A stretch of DNA of 64,000 nt from an uncultured bacterium (GCA_902791985.1 CADAYD010000012.1:62001-126000), one strand, 5' to 3'. Positions 17,650 through 26,864 are shown, numbered from the stretch's first letter. Numbers and translations are program-made. Notes: generated by a model from the sequence alone, not told the origin.

Positions 17650-20625
17650 ATGCAGGATAATACTGATAATTTAAACATCGATTTTTCATTCAAAAAGAAC
17701 AACGTAGATGAATTATTTTTCAATTTGGGTGAAAGTCCTGACGGGTTTAAGAACAAGGACTTTCGCTACACGTTGAGTATGATATATCAAATAGTTGAGG
17801 ATGAATTTGCCGGAGTATTTTTGAGCCCAAACACTCCGACAAGAAATACTAATTTTTATTTAATTAATAAAGACGGAAAATATTCTTTCTTTGTTACTCC
17901 GACGAATAATTTTGAGTATTATTTGAAGTCAAAAGGTTCACTATTCAGATTTCGTCCGGAACAACTACCGGATGGGAGCAGGGGGTATATTCTTGCATGG
18001 GATATTGTAATGGATTATTTTGGCGGGTTTGGGAACATTGTTGATTTTGAAGCGCTTTCGCCGACGTTTATATATTTCAATAAACTTACATATTTTGTAA
18101 TGAAACTTATTGAAAAACTTTATTTTATCCCGACAGTAAAACGCCACGGTACAATGTTTCGAATAATTTATGAACCAATAATAAACAGCACACAGATGGC
18201 GAGAATTATTAATCAGTTTGAAGAATGTATGCCGGAAGATTTATTCATAATAGGTGAAAAGCCTAAAGATTTTATTTATGAATTTATTTACACATACCTA
18301 AATTATCTTGTGTATAAATTCCTCGGGATAAAGATGTTTCGATTTAAGGATGTTCAATCAGGGACATATATGCTCAAAGATTTAGATCGAAAAGTTATGT
18401 TCAAAAATCGGGATTTGGCAGAAAGTTTTGCCACTTGGTTTGATGAGCTCTATCTCGGAAAATACGATGTTATTCCGCTTTTAAAAATTGAAAAACAAAC
18501 AGACGAAATCTTTAGGCTCAAGGTTTATATCAAAAATCGAAAAACAGACGAGGAAGTTCTTATTGATAAACTTTACACCGATGAGGAAATATTTGGTGCA
18601 AAAGCAAGTGACATTTCAAGAATAGTAGAGAAACAATTAAATTATGCACTGCGCTATATGCCTGAACTTGAAGATTTGTTTGAGGATGAAGATAAGTTAT
18701 ATCTTGATTTTAACCTAAATGAAGTTTATCAGATTATTACGAAGACAGCTTATTATCTGCAAAAAGCCCAAATTGAAGTAGTTCTGCCTGAAGAACTTTC
18801 TAATATAGTTATACCAAGGGCTTCTATCAATGCTAAAGTTAAATCAGCCAGGGCAGGTGATTTATCGGATATATTCAACAGTAATTCCGCAGGAAAGCTA
18901 TCATTAGATGATATTCTTGAATTCTCTTATGAAATATCTATCGGGGATGAAAAATTATCGCTTGAAGAATTTCAAAAACTTACGAAAGAGAATAATGGTT
19001 TAATTAAGTTTAAGAATAAATACGTTCTTGTTGATAAAGATGAATCGAAAAAAATCTTTGAACAGATTGCAAAAACAAATCTTAAATCAATGTCGAGAAT
19101 GGAATTAATCCATGCATCATTATCAAAACAATTTGCACAGTACGATTTTGACTATGATGCTGCATTTGCAAGGGTTTTAGCTGATTTTACGAAACCTGTC
19201 GATATTACTTTGCCAAAAGATTTAAATGGCGAACTAAGACCATACCAGCAAATTGGCTTAAAATGGCTCTGGACAAATATTGCAAAAGGTTTTGGGGCTT
19301 GTATGGCTGATGATATGGGTTTAGGTAAAACTATTCAGGTTATAAGTCTTTTATTAAAAATGAAAGAAGAAAAAAAGCTCAAAAAACCTGTTCTTGTTAT
19401 TTGTCCTACAACTTTAATGGGTAACTGGATGAAAGAATTACAGATGTTTGCACCGAGCCTTGATGCGGTTATTTATCACGGAACGGATAGAGTATTAGAT
19501 GTCAATCATGATGTGATTTTAACGACATATGCAATTATGAGAATTGATGTTGAAGAACTCAAAAAACAGGCTTGGAGTGTCATTATTGTTGATGAAGCTC
19601 AGAATATTAAAAACCCTGATACGGCGCAAACTCTTGCAATTAAGATGCTAAAATCAGATGTCAAAATTGCAATGACAGGTACTCCTGTCGAAAATCGATT
19701 GACAGAGTTGTGGAGTATATTTGATTTTATAAATAAAGGTTATCTTGGTTCTTTGAGGGAATTCCAAAAGAGTTATGCTATTCCTATTGAAAGGTTCAAA
19801 GAACATTCAAGAGCAGGAAAACTTAAAATGTCTATTTCTCCGTTTGTTTTAAGACGTTTAAAAACCGATAAAAAAGTTATTTCAGACTTGCCTGAAAAAA
19901 TGGTGCTTAACGAATACTGCTATCTGTCAAAACCTCAGGCTATTTTATATGAAAAAACACTTAATGAAATGATGGAAAAGATTAAAGGATTTACCGGTGT
20001 CAACAGGCGCGGAAATATTTTCAAACTCATTACAGCTCTCAAACAAATATGTAACCATCCGTACCAGTTTCTTAAAACAGGTGAAATGGGAATTGAGTTG
20101 TCAGGTAAAATGGCTAAATGTCTTGATTTGGTCCAAAGTATTCTTGATCGTGGTGAAAAAACTCTTATTTTTACTCAATATAAGGAGATGGGTGATATTT
20201 TATGCAAAGTTATGGCTCAGGAATGTAACATTGAGCCGTTGTTCTTTCATGGCAGTCTGACTGTTCCGCAAAGAGAAGAACTCATTGACAAGTTCCAAAA
20301 TGACGATGATACAAAGGTTATGATTTTATCACTCAAAGCAGGCGGAACTGGTTTGAACCTCACAAGTGCTACTAATGTTATACATTACGACCTTTGGTGG
20401 AATCCTGCAGTTGAAGATCAGGCAACTGACAGAACATATCGTATAGGTCAGGATAAAAATGTTATGGTGCATCGTATGATTACATTAGGAACATTTGAAG
20501 AAAAAATCGATGAGATGTTAAAGTCTAAAAAAGAACTTGCCGACATGGCGGTTTACGAAGGCGAAAAGATTATAACAGAACTCACAGACGAAGAAATCTA
20601 CGAAATCTTTACCTTGTCTGCATAG
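17650..20625 (+). CDS. SNF2-family helicase/ATPase
   Basis: A 991-residue DNA translocase of the Swi2/Snf2 class. The start is ATG at 17650 behind GGAG; an 18-codon upstream extension lacks a ribosome site. The first ~530 residues form a long N-terminal region of unknown fold, like that of cyanobacterial and firmicute SNF2 proteins. The motor follows: Walker A ADDMGLGKTIQ near 553, VDEAQNIKNP (DEAQ box) near 646, AMTGTPVENR, then helicase motifs V/VI in TGLNLTSATNVIHYD near 898 and DRTYRIGQ. Such proteins remodel DNA-protein complexes; the target is unknown. No methylase or nuclease gene that would suggest a defence system is adjacent. Confidence 0.9.
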   Translation: MQDNTDNLNIDFSFKKNNVDELFFNLGESPDGFKNKDFRYTLSMIYQIVEDEFAGVFLSPNTPTRNTNFYLINKDGKYSFFVTPTNNFEYYLKSKGSLFRFRPEQLPDGSRGYILAWDIVMDYFGGFGNIVDFEALSPTFIYFNKLTYFVMKLIEKLYFIPTVKRHGTMFRIIYEPIINSTQMARIINQFEECMPEDLFIIGEKPKDFIYEFIYTYLNYLVYKFLGIKMFRFKDVQSGTYMLKDLDRKVMFKNRDLAESFATWFDELYLGKYDVIPLLKIEKQTDEIFRLKVYIKNRKTDEEVLIDKLYTDEEIFGAKASDISRIVEKQLNYALRYMPELEDLFEDEDKLYLDFNLNEVYQIITKTAYYLQKAQIEVVLPEELSNIVIPRASINAKVKSARAGDLSDIFNSNSAGKLSLDDILEFSYEISIGDEKLSLEEFQKLTKENNGLIKFKNKYVLVDKDESKKIFEQIAKTNLKSMSRMELIHASLSKQFAQYDFDYDAAFARVLADFTKPVDITLPKDLNGELRPYQQIGLKWLWTNIAKGFGACMADDMGLGKTIQVISLLLKMKEEKKLKKPVLVICPTTLMGNWMKELQMFAPSLDAVIYHGTDRVLDVNHDVILTTYAIMRIDVEELKKQAWSVIIVDEAQNIKNPDTAQTLAIKMLKSDVKIAMTGTPVENRLTELWSIFDFINKGYLGSLREFQKSYAIPIERFKEHSRAGKLKMSISPFVLRRLKTDKKVISDLPEKMVLNEYCYLSKPQAILYEKTLNEMMEKIKGFTGVNRRGNIFKLITALKQICNHPYQFLKTGEMGIELSGKMAKCLDLVQSILDRGEKTLIFTQYKEMGDILCKVMAQECNIEPLFFHGSLTVPQREELIDKFQNDDDTKVMILSLKAGGTGLNLTSATNVIHYDLWWNPAVEDQATDRTYRIGQDKNVMVHRMITLGTFEEKIDEMLKSKKELADMAVYEGEKIITELTDEEIYEIFTLSA

Positions 20626-20630
20626 TAAAT

Positions 20631-20667
20631 TTTGGTGCAAAACATTGCACATTACCAAATATTTTTA
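20631..20667. terminator. Shared hairpin between convergent genes
   Basis: TTTGGTGCAA (20631-20640) folds against TTGCAC then ACCAAA (20645-20659), followed by ATTTTT on the plus strand. It ends the SNF2 gene and lies just past the stop of the small minus-strand gene. Confidence 0.55.
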
Positions 20668-20826
20668 TAACAAAAAGAAATTATTACTATAATCCGGCTT
20701 AAAGTATTGTTTATGAACTCTAAAGTTTTGTTCTATAAAGGTTGGATAGTTGTCTTTTTTGTCTTTATATTTGCTTAATCCAACAGCATCTACATCTTCT
20801 TTAAAGATAAAACTTAACAATTCCAT
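20665..20826 (-). CDS. Small 53-residue protein, unknown
   Basis: An open frame reading MELLSFIFKEDVDAVG and ending SNNFFLL, 53 residues. Its start is marked by a strong GGAGG about 9 nt upstream on the minus strand, and it fills an otherwise empty 280-base gap. The sequence is charged and aromatic with no membrane span or metal motif. It is convergent with the SNF2 gene, with a hairpin between them. The ribosome site and codon pattern (TTA, AAA, GAA, GAT) match neighbouring genes, so I think it is translated. Function unknown. Confidence 0.55.
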   Translation of the reverse strand: MELLSFIFKEDVDAVGLSKYKDKKDNYPTFIEQNFRVHKQYFKPDYSNNFFLL

Positions 20827-20907
20827 ACTTACACGTCCTCCAATTTTTTTTTGAGTGTATAATGTTTTTAATGAAGTTTAGTTAAAAGTCAAAAAAGGAG
20901 AATTAAA

Positions 20908-21117
20908 ATGGCTGAATTAGTAACAAAAGATATGAACATTATCGAAATTGCACAAAAACATCCGGAAAGTATCGAAATTTTCCATAAATATGGATTGGGT
21001 TGTCTCGGATGTGCTGCCGCAAGATTTGAAAACCTTGAAGCAGGTGCTAAAGTTCACGGTTTTGATGTAGATGCGATGGTAAATGACATTAATGCCGCAA
21101 TTGAAGCAAACGCTTAA
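20908..21117 (+). CDS. DUF1858-type redox-disulfide domain protein
   Basis: A 69-residue protein matching the DUF1858 / hybrid-cluster-protein-associated redox disulfide domain: an N-terminal helix (MNIIEIAQKHPE), then YGLGCLGCAAARFE with a C-x2-C pair near residues 32-35, and a second helix pair. These small proteins are common in strict anaerobes and are thought to bind or exchange thiols; no reaction is established. AAAAGGAG lies 8 nt before the ATG. It is a single gene between two hairpins. The partner enzyme (hybrid cluster protein or another) is not in this window. Confidence 0.88.
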   Translation: MAELVTKDMNIIEIAQKHPESIEIFHKYGLGCLGCAAARFENLEAGAKVHGFDVDAMVNDINAAIEANA

Positions 21118-21139
21118 TTAAAAAAGTTAATAGTGAATT

Positions 21140-21206
21140 GTGAATAGTGAATAGTCGATTGAAAAAAATCAGCCTTAATGATTGATACGGCTTTTTCACT
21201 ATTCAC
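21140..21206. terminator. Inverted repeat between convergent genes
   Basis: GTGAATAGTGAA (21140-21151) pairs perfectly with TTCACTATTCAC (21195-21206). Inside, AGCC/GGCT adds a short stem, and T-runs follow on both strands. It separates the DUF1858 gene from the convergent gene at 21226. Confidence 0.6.
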
Positions 21207-21225
21207 TTTTTTATATTCAATCTTT

Positions 21226-23286
21226 TTAAGCAACTTCTTTATTTAGAAAACCTGCCATTGTCGGTTTACTTGACGGAGTTAAAGGTGCTTGTTGGGCTTG
21301 TTTTATAGATTTTATTCTATGTTCTTCCGCTTTTTTCTTATCTGTCATTGCTTTACAAATATCTGTTAATGCAATGATTAAGCCCGGAACAAGGACTAAT
21401 GTAGACAATGCCCCAAAGAAACTGTTGCATGTTTTTGCTCTGTTAAGTAATTTATTAGGTTTTTTGAATAGTTCATACAAATCATTAAGTTTTTGAGAAT
21501 TGTTAATATTCGCATTGTGTAATGCTTCTTTAATATCTAGAGCAGTCGCTTTTTCAAATGTTTTATTTGAATCTTTTAAAATATCGTCTACAACTTGTTT
21601 AATTTTAGAGTCATTCGCAAGGGCTTTTTTGATGTCTCCTCCGGATTTTTCGATAAAATCCATAAAGCCGTCAATGCCATTTTTATATAAATGAATATCT
21701 GTATATTTAGAATCAAGTTCTCTGCTCGAAAGTATAGAGTGTCTTGCGTCTGCCGGATTCAAATAATCCCAAACTTTTTGTAATTTATTACGACCTTCTA
21801 AATTCTTATTGTTTAATGCTAAGCCGGTTAGTTTTGTAAACCCGTCTGAGAACAATCTTGCAAGTGCTTTTGCGCCGAATAGCAACGCTGTAAATGCGGT
21901 CATGTCACGAACAAGAATTTCTCCATAATCGTATTTATCTTGAGCGTGAATGAGTCTTGGTGGAATACAAGCACTATATAATAATACAGCCATTGCATTT
22001 CCTTGAATAATAGGACCGTTTAATTCAAAAATATCAGAAATATTTTTCAATTTAGGAGTTTTAATTACTTTATCTCCTGCTCTATTCAACATTGTTGATG
22101 CGCCGGCAAAAGATACCTGTTTGTTATCAACAGTATCCTCTGCTTTTTCTGTTATACCGTTTTGTAGTGCAGGTTCTTCATCATTCATTAATGCCGGATT
22201 CTTTCCGCCTGTTCCCATATTGTACAATTTAGGAATTTGAGTGTAGAACAAAGCAACCGCAGCAAATAAACCGAGGTTAGTCAAAATTCTTGAACCCATC
22301 TTTTTGCTTGTAAAGTTGTTTATTACTTCGTTTAAATTAATGTTTTCTGCTTTTTTTAGTGCTTCGTGAGTATTTTTGACTGCATCACTAAAATAATTTT
22401 TCATTGCTTTCGTGAGTTCGCCAATACTGCCGCCTCGGATTGTTTTCTTGTCTGAGCCAAGCATCTCAACCGCTATATCAGAAGCAGCACCTCCAACATG
22501 TTTCTTTCTTAAAGCCATGTAATCATCTTCAATAGAAGTGCCGAGTTTTGCCAATTCCTCATTGCGCTTTTTCCTGTTGCCGAACTGCATAAATTTGAAT
22601 TTATATTTATCATTGATTTTGTCCGTTTCAAACTGTTTTTTTGCGAAATCAGCCGCAACTTTATCCAATTCTTCAGCGCTTAGCTTAACAGAGCCTTCCT
22701 GCTGATTTATACTTTGGTCTAAAATATTTTTAAATACTTTTTTATAGAATACTTCTTTATCTCCGGCACCTGCTCTTATTGCTTGAAGATTTTCTTTTGT
22801 ATATTCTGTAAAAATATCTTTAAAAGAATCCAAGTAATTTAACTTGACGCTATTACCCGTACCGAATTTTTTGTTAATACCCTTTAGCATCAACCATGGA
22901 ATAACAAATGCGCTCGGACCTGTAATGACTTCTCTTATGCCTTCTTTTCTTGCATAAGCCCAGTTGAGTTCACGTTTTGGCTCGCCGTTTTTATTTAAAA
23001 TTTCGTTTCCGTTTTCATCATGCTTTTTCTTTCCGCCGCGGCGTAAGCCTTTATAAACACGCGGGGCAATAAATCCAATACCGTCCTGCAAGCAGAAAGA
23101 TGCAGCAAAACCACCTGCCGCAATAAAATCCATTAGCCATACAATAGGATTAGGCGCTTTAAAGGCTCCCGTAAAAGATAAAGCGTTATTAGCCGGCACA
23201 TTCGTGTGTGGGGTTTGTATATTTTTGGTTCTCTTATGATTGTTTTTAATTGAACCTATATTTTGTCCTACTGTATTTACCTGCAT
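21226..23286 (-). CDS. Large lineage-type membrane protein with N-terminal SFTG motif
   Basis: A 686-residue protein of unknown function. The polar N-terminal ~35 residues end in ALSFTGAFK, the F-x-G motif seen in several proteins here. A hydrophobic stretch follows (WLMDFIAAGGFAASF), then a Lys/Arg-rich region, a helical charged middle (about 140-300), further hydrophobic segments near 320-340 and 400-470, and a C-terminal span (FFGALSTLVLVPGLIIAL) close to the end. AGTAGGG lies upstream of the ATG. It is probably membrane-bound with several spans. I recognise no enzyme motif. It is transcribed alone, convergent with the DUF1858 gene. Confidence 0.7.
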   Translation of the reverse strand: MQVNTVGQNIGSIKNNHKRTKNIQTPHTNVPANNALSFTGAFKAPNPIVWLMDFIAAGGFAASFCLQDGIGFIAPRVYKGLRRGGKKKHDENGNEILNKNGEPKRELNWAYARKEGIREVITGPSAFVIPWLMLKGINKKFGTGNSVKLNYLDSFKDIFTEYTKENLQAIRAGAGDKEVFYKKVFKNILDQSINQQEGSVKLSAEELDKVAADFAKKQFETDKINDKYKFKFMQFGNRKKRNEELAKLGTSIEDDYMALRKKHVGGAASDIAVEMLGSDKKTIRGGSIGELTKAMKNYFSDAVKNTHEALKKAENINLNEVINNFTSKKMGSRILTNLGLFAAVALFYTQIPKLYNMGTGGKNPALMNDEEPALQNGITEKAEDTVDNKQVSFAGASTMLNRAGDKVIKTPKLKNISDIFELNGPIIQGNAMAVLLYSACIPPRLIHAQDKYDYGEILVRDMTAFTALLFGAKALARLFSDGFTKLTGLALNNKNLEGRNKLQKVWDYLNPADARHSILSSRELDSKYTDIHLYKNGIDGFMDFIEKSGGDIKKALANDSKIKQVVDDILKDSNKTFEKATALDIKEALHNANINNSQKLNDLYELFKKPNKLLNRAKTCNSFFGALSTLVLVPGLIIALTDICKAMTDKKKAEEHRIKSIKQAQQAPLTPSSKPTMAGFLNKEVA

Positions 23287-23508
23287 AATCCCTACTGAAT
23301 TTCAAAACCTGCTACATAATTAATAAAAACAATAATCACAATAAAATTGTCTTTTTTTTGGGTAATGTTTCAAAACTTTTACAATTATAACTCAAAATTT
23401 TAAAACAAGTGTACTTATTATACTTAATCTGTAAAAATTTTTCAAGTTTTTTACTACAATTATAACATTTCTGTTACATATTTGAAAGATTTTTAAAATA
23501 AAAAAAAT

Positions 23509-23542
23509 AACTACCCTCTATCTTATTTGATAGAGGGTAGTT
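23509..23542 (-). terminator. Intrinsic terminator of the gene at 23566
   Basis: A 14-bp perfect stem (AACTACCCTCTATC, 23509-23522, with 23529-23542), 6-nt loop, followed on the minus strand by a long T-rich run. The 23287-23508 stretch beyond it is AT-rich; I see no gene in it. Confidence 0.85.
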
Positions 23543-23565
23543 GCGAATATATTTAGAATTTAATT

Positions 23566-25431
23566 TTATGCTTCGTAGCGTTTGAAAGATTTTTCAATTG
23601 TTTTTGATATAACTCCTTTCATTGTGTCATATTCTTTATCGAGTGCAGATATTTCTGTATCAAGATTTTTCATCTTCATGTCGATGGTATTTTCTTTATG
23701 CTCAATTTTGGCTTTTGCCGCATTGTATTTCGCTTCCGCGAGCGCAATGCCCTCCGTATCCGCGACTTCGGCAATATATGTATCTGTCGCATAGTTGCTC
23801 TGGTAGTAACATCCGTCATTATCTACAGAAGAAATAAATACTGCACCGTTTTTGAGTAATTGCTGCATATATTGTCCGTCTTCAATGTTAGCATTTAGAG
23901 TCCAGCCGCTTACGCAGATTCTATTGAATAGAGCATCATAAAATCCTGCATAAAGGTCTTCTGTTCCGTCAGATACATCTGCGGATGTTCTTACTTTGAA
24001 AATATCTGTATCAGAAGGTTCATAAAGGTTATATTTTACAGTGCTATCTCTTCCGTCATCAGTTTGTCCCATTTCGTAGCTGTACTTGGAATTTTCAATT
24101 CCGTTCAGATATTCCATAAATGCAGTCAAAAATGCTTTAGCTATATTGTTGAGGCTGACACTTGTGCTATGTTGCTGGTCACTATGCCCACCATCTCCGC
24201 AATGAGAATAAATTATACCCATATAATGTGGTGCTTTGGGGAATACCCCACCTTTATAATCCTCATATGTTTCTTCACAGAATCCGCCCATTACACTTGT
24301 TGCACATTGAGAAGTTATATCATTGATATGACCATCCCATCCATCGCTATCATCCTCATAACCCTCTCTATCTTGGCGGTCTTTTGCTCGACCTGTAAAA
24401 TAATCATTATGATTCAAAGCATCGTGTGCAAATTCTTGTAAGTTCTCATTTGGGTATAATAGGTCGAAAATTTGATTATATGCATACTGCAGAGCCAAAT
24501 CGTTTTCTGCAACTCCGCCCAGTATATTACTGAATTGATCAACCATCCATTTTAAAAATGAATTTGAATTTTCGTTTCCTACAAATAACTGTTGCATATA
24601 CGCAATTTGTGAAAATGGGTTTGAAGCACCCCAAAATGCTTTTTCGGAGTATACATATTCATTGTCTGACATAAGTAAGTCATATAAAGTTACACTTGCG
24701 TTAGATGATTGTTCTATGTGTATTCTATCATAAGGATCATCTGGGTTAGTTATTATATCTAAAATTGCATCCATATCGTATACATAGGCTTCGCAAGGAT
24801 ATGTTCCTTTGAAATTATCTAATTGACTGCTATCTCCAGATACTCCTCTATGACCGCTGAGTTGTATACCGTAGTCAAGCGTATCTACACTCTTTGCTTT
24901 CAATAAATTCATAAATTCTTCAAATGAAACTTCTTCATATCCTGCGCTTGCAGTGATTGTTGAGCCAAGACCTATGCCATTGTTATATGCTACGCTTTCA
25001 ATGGATGCAGCTGTTGCGGCAGTAATTACTCCGGTATCTCTGAGTGCTTCAACAAATTTGTTACGAACTTCGGATGACGGAGTTCCGTTGTAGCCTTCTG
25101 CCGGAATCCCTGCAGCTTTTGCAGCAAAAGCGTAATCTGATGATAATACAACACGATTTGTATTATCTGTTATAAGTTTCGGATAATAATCATTATAAAC
25201 TGACGGACGCATTAACAATCCGTAATTCAATGGCATTTGACTTGTGTTGCTGCCGTAATAATCGTAAACAAGTTTAGTTTTACTCATGGCGTTTTGATAC
25301 TCATCAGAAAGTCTTTCCATATCTCTGGATAGAGCTATTTTCTGATGTGATAAGCGCATAGATTCAAATTCACAGTCAGCTTTTCTGGCTGTGATGGTTA
25401 ATAATCTCGCTTGTGACGCCGCTAATCCCAT
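23566..25431 (-). CDS. Flagellin-like bipartite coiled-coil protein, unknown
   Basis: A 621-residue protein. The N-terminus (MGLAASQARLLTITARKAD, then LSHQKIALSRDMERL) is a long amphipathic helix without a signal peptide. The C-terminal ~80 residues (from about IALAEAKYNAAKAKI) form a second heptad-like helix ending IEKSFKRYEA. Between them lies a large Asp/Asn/Tyr/Gly-rich variable domain (about 80-540). Conserved terminal helices around a variable middle is the plan of flagellins and hook-type proteins, which are exported without a signal peptide, but no flagellar or injectisome genes are seen here. AAAGGAAA precedes the ATG. Function unknown; the structural analogy is inference. Confidence 0.7.
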   Translation of the reverse strand: MGLAASQARLLTITARKADCEFESMRLSHQKIALSRDMERLSDEYQNAMSKTKLVYDYYGSNTSQMPLNYGLLMRPSVYNDYYPKLITDNTNRVVLSSDYAFAAKAAGIPAEGYNGTPSSEVRNKFVEALRDTGVITAATAASIESVAYNNGIGLGSTITASAGYEEVSFEEFMNLLKAKSVDTLDYGIQLSGHRGVSGDSSQLDNFKGTYPCEAYVYDMDAILDIITNPDDPYDRIHIEQSSNASVTLYDLLMSDNEYVYSEKAFWGASNPFSQIAYMQQLFVGNENSNSFLKWMVDQFSNILGGVAENDLALQYAYNQIFDLLYPNENLQEFAHDALNHNDYFTGRAKDRQDREGYEDDSDGWDGHINDITSQCATSVMGGFCEETYEDYKGGVFPKAPHYMGIIYSHCGDGGHSDQQHSTSVSLNNIAKAFLTAFMEYLNGIENSKYSYEMGQTDDGRDSTVKYNLYEPSDTDIFKVRTSADVSDGTEDLYAGFYDALFNRICVSGWTLNANIEDGQYMQQLLKNGAVFISSVDNDGCYYQSNYATDTYIAEVADTEGIALAEAKYNAAKAKIEHKENTIDMKMKNLDTEISALDKEYDTMKGVISKTIEKSFKRYEA

Positions 25432-25650
25432 TGTTTTCCTTTCTAATTTATGAGTTAAACATGTTCTATCATGTGGTTTTACGGCATTTTCTTTGTAAAA
25501 CTTTAAGTTATGGGGTATTTTGTTACAAATGTTTACAAATTATAAAAAGGTGATAAGGCGATAGAACTGTTACAATTATTAATTGTTTCAATATATTACT
25601 ATTAATACTGATAATTAATAAAACGAAACGAACTTATCGCCTTATAACCT

Positions 25651-25738
25651 TATCGCCCTATCCCCCTATCCCCCTATCCCCCTATCCCCCTATCCCCCTA
25701 TCCCCCTATCCCCCTATTCCCCTATTCCCCTATTCCCC
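25651..25738. repeat. 8-bp tandem repeat next to the glucokinase promoter
   Basis: Eleven 8-bp units: one TATCGCCC, seven perfect TATCCCCC, then three TATTCCCC, running into TATTTTTTTT. The minus strand carries repeated runs of five Gs, ideal for G-quadruplex formation. The gap 25432-25650 before it is AT-rich and includes related decayed pieces (CTTATCGCC); I see no gene in it. Confidence 0.95.
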
Positions 25739-25746
25739 TATTTTTT

Positions 25747-25775
25747 TTGTGTTATCATGAAATTGCACTTAATTT
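25747..25775 (+). promoter_or_regulatory. Probable promoter of the glucokinase gene
   Basis: TTGTGT (25747-25752), 17-nt spacer, TAATTT (25770-25775), directly abutting the tandem repeat, so changes in repeat number would alter the DNA immediately upstream of the -35. Confidence 0.4.
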
Positions 25776-25791
25776 TAAGAAGGGGATAATT

Positions 25792-26742
25792 ATGGGAAAA
25801 AGAATCGGAATAGATGTCGGCGGGACTAATGTAAAAATCGCACTTGTTGACGAAAAAGGCAAAATAATTTATTCAAATACTGTGCCAACTTATGCAAAAA
25901 TGGGATTTGAATATACGGTTAATAATATCAAGCAGTCAATCAGAGATTTGATGAACGAGACCAGAACTGATGAAAAGTCAATTGAAGGTATCGGGTTTGA
26001 TTTCCCCGGACAAATTGATTGTAAAAAAGGTATTGTTAAACTTGCACCGAATATCCCAGGTTGGGTAGATGTCCCTATTGCAAAAATGATTGAAGAGGAA
26101 TTTCATATCCCAACAAGAATAGATAATGATGTGAGATGTGCTGCATTAGGGGAGCTTAAATTCGGCGCAGGCAGAGGATGTGAAAATTTTGTATGCATTA
26201 CTGTCGGAACAGGTATTGGTTCAGGACTTGTAATAAACGGTAAACTTGTTCGTGGTGCAGCTAATGCTGCAGGAGAAATTGGGCATATCAAACTTTTTGC
26301 AAAAGATGGCGCAATTTGCGGTTGTGGAGATACAGGTTGTTTGGAGGCATACGCATCCGGTCCTTGTATAGTTGCTATGGCTCAGGATTATATAAAAGGC
26401 GGGAAATCGGCTAAGTTCGCAGAAATGGCCAGTGATGGCGAGATAACACCGTATATAGTTGCAAAAGCCGCAGAAGCCGGTGATCCTGTTGCAAAACGTA
26501 TTTTTGAAATCATGGGCGAATACATTGGACTTGGCTTAACAAGTGTAATCAATTTGTTAAATCCTGAAAAAGTAATCGTTGGTGGCGGAGTCGCTGAATG
26601 TGGCGATTTACTTTTAGAACCAATTCGCAGAACAGTAAAAGAACGTGCTATGATTGTTGCAGGATCAAGTGTTGAAATTGTGCCTGCGCAACTTGGCAAC
26701 AGCGCAGGTGTCATAGGCGCAAGTATGCTTATTGATGAGTAA
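25792..26742 (+). CDS. ROK-family glucokinase
   Basis: Phosphorylates glucose (or a related hexose) with ATP. The start is ATG at 25792 behind AAGGGG; an upstream in-frame ATG at 25747 would fall in the promoter. The 316-residue protein has the ATP motif RIGIDVGGTNVK at the N-terminus, IDNDVRCAALGE near 106 with the catalytic Asp, GTGIGSGLVINGKL, AGEIGHI, and the ROK zinc knuckle CGCGDTGCLEAYASG near 176. The motif set and length fit bacterial ROK glucokinases, though ROK sugar specificity is hard to read from sequence. Upstream lies an 8-bp tandem repeat; downstream, three consecutive hairpins precede hydG. Confidence 0.9.
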   Translation: MGKRIGIDVGGTNVKIALVDEKGKIIYSNTVPTYAKMGFEYTVNNIKQSIRDLMNETRTDEKSIEGIGFDFPGQIDCKKGIVKLAPNIPGWVDVPIAKMIEEEFHIPTRIDNDVRCAALGELKFGAGRGCENFVCITVGTGIGSGLVINGKLVRGAANAAGEIGHIKLFAKDGAICGCGDTGCLEAYASGPCIVAMAQDYIKGGKSAKFAEMASDGEITPYIVAKAAEAGDPVAKRIFEIMGEYIGLGLTSVINLLNPEKVIVGGGVAECGDLLLEPIRRTVKERAMIVAGSSVEIVPAQLGNSAGVIGASMLIDE

Positions 26743-26750
26743 AAGATGTC

Positions 26751-26825
26751 TGCTGAACTTGTTTCAGCACCTATCCATTTGATTAAAATATAATTAAATG
26801 GATAGCCCCTGAAATAAATTCAGGG
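26751..26825. repeat. Three consecutive hairpins between glucokinase gene and hydG
   Basis: TGCTGAA/TTCAGCA (26751-26757, 26763-26769); CTATCCATTT/AAATGGATAG (26771-26780, 26796-26805); CCCTGAA/TTCAGGG (26807-26813, 26819-26825). The first and third share the CTGAA...TTCAG core with the hairpin at 13921. They may end glucokinase transcription or be copies of a mini-repeat. Confidence 0.6.
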
Positions 26826-26864
26826 TAACAGTGTGAATGTAAAATTTGGAGTCAGAAATATAAA

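Noticed and set aside
17650-20625. SNF2 helicase as part of a defence island
   Set aside because: Its neighbours are gpmI and small redox or hypothetical genes; no methylase, nuclease, PLD or other defence gene is adjacent.
21138-21151. TTGTGAA considered as a Rex operator
   Set aside because: The second half-site TTCACAA is missing at the right distance, and it lies downstream of a gene within a terminator-like inverted repeat.
25651-25738. Tandem units considered as a CRISPR array
   Set aside because: The units are 8 bp, directly adjacent, with no spacers and no cas genes in the window.
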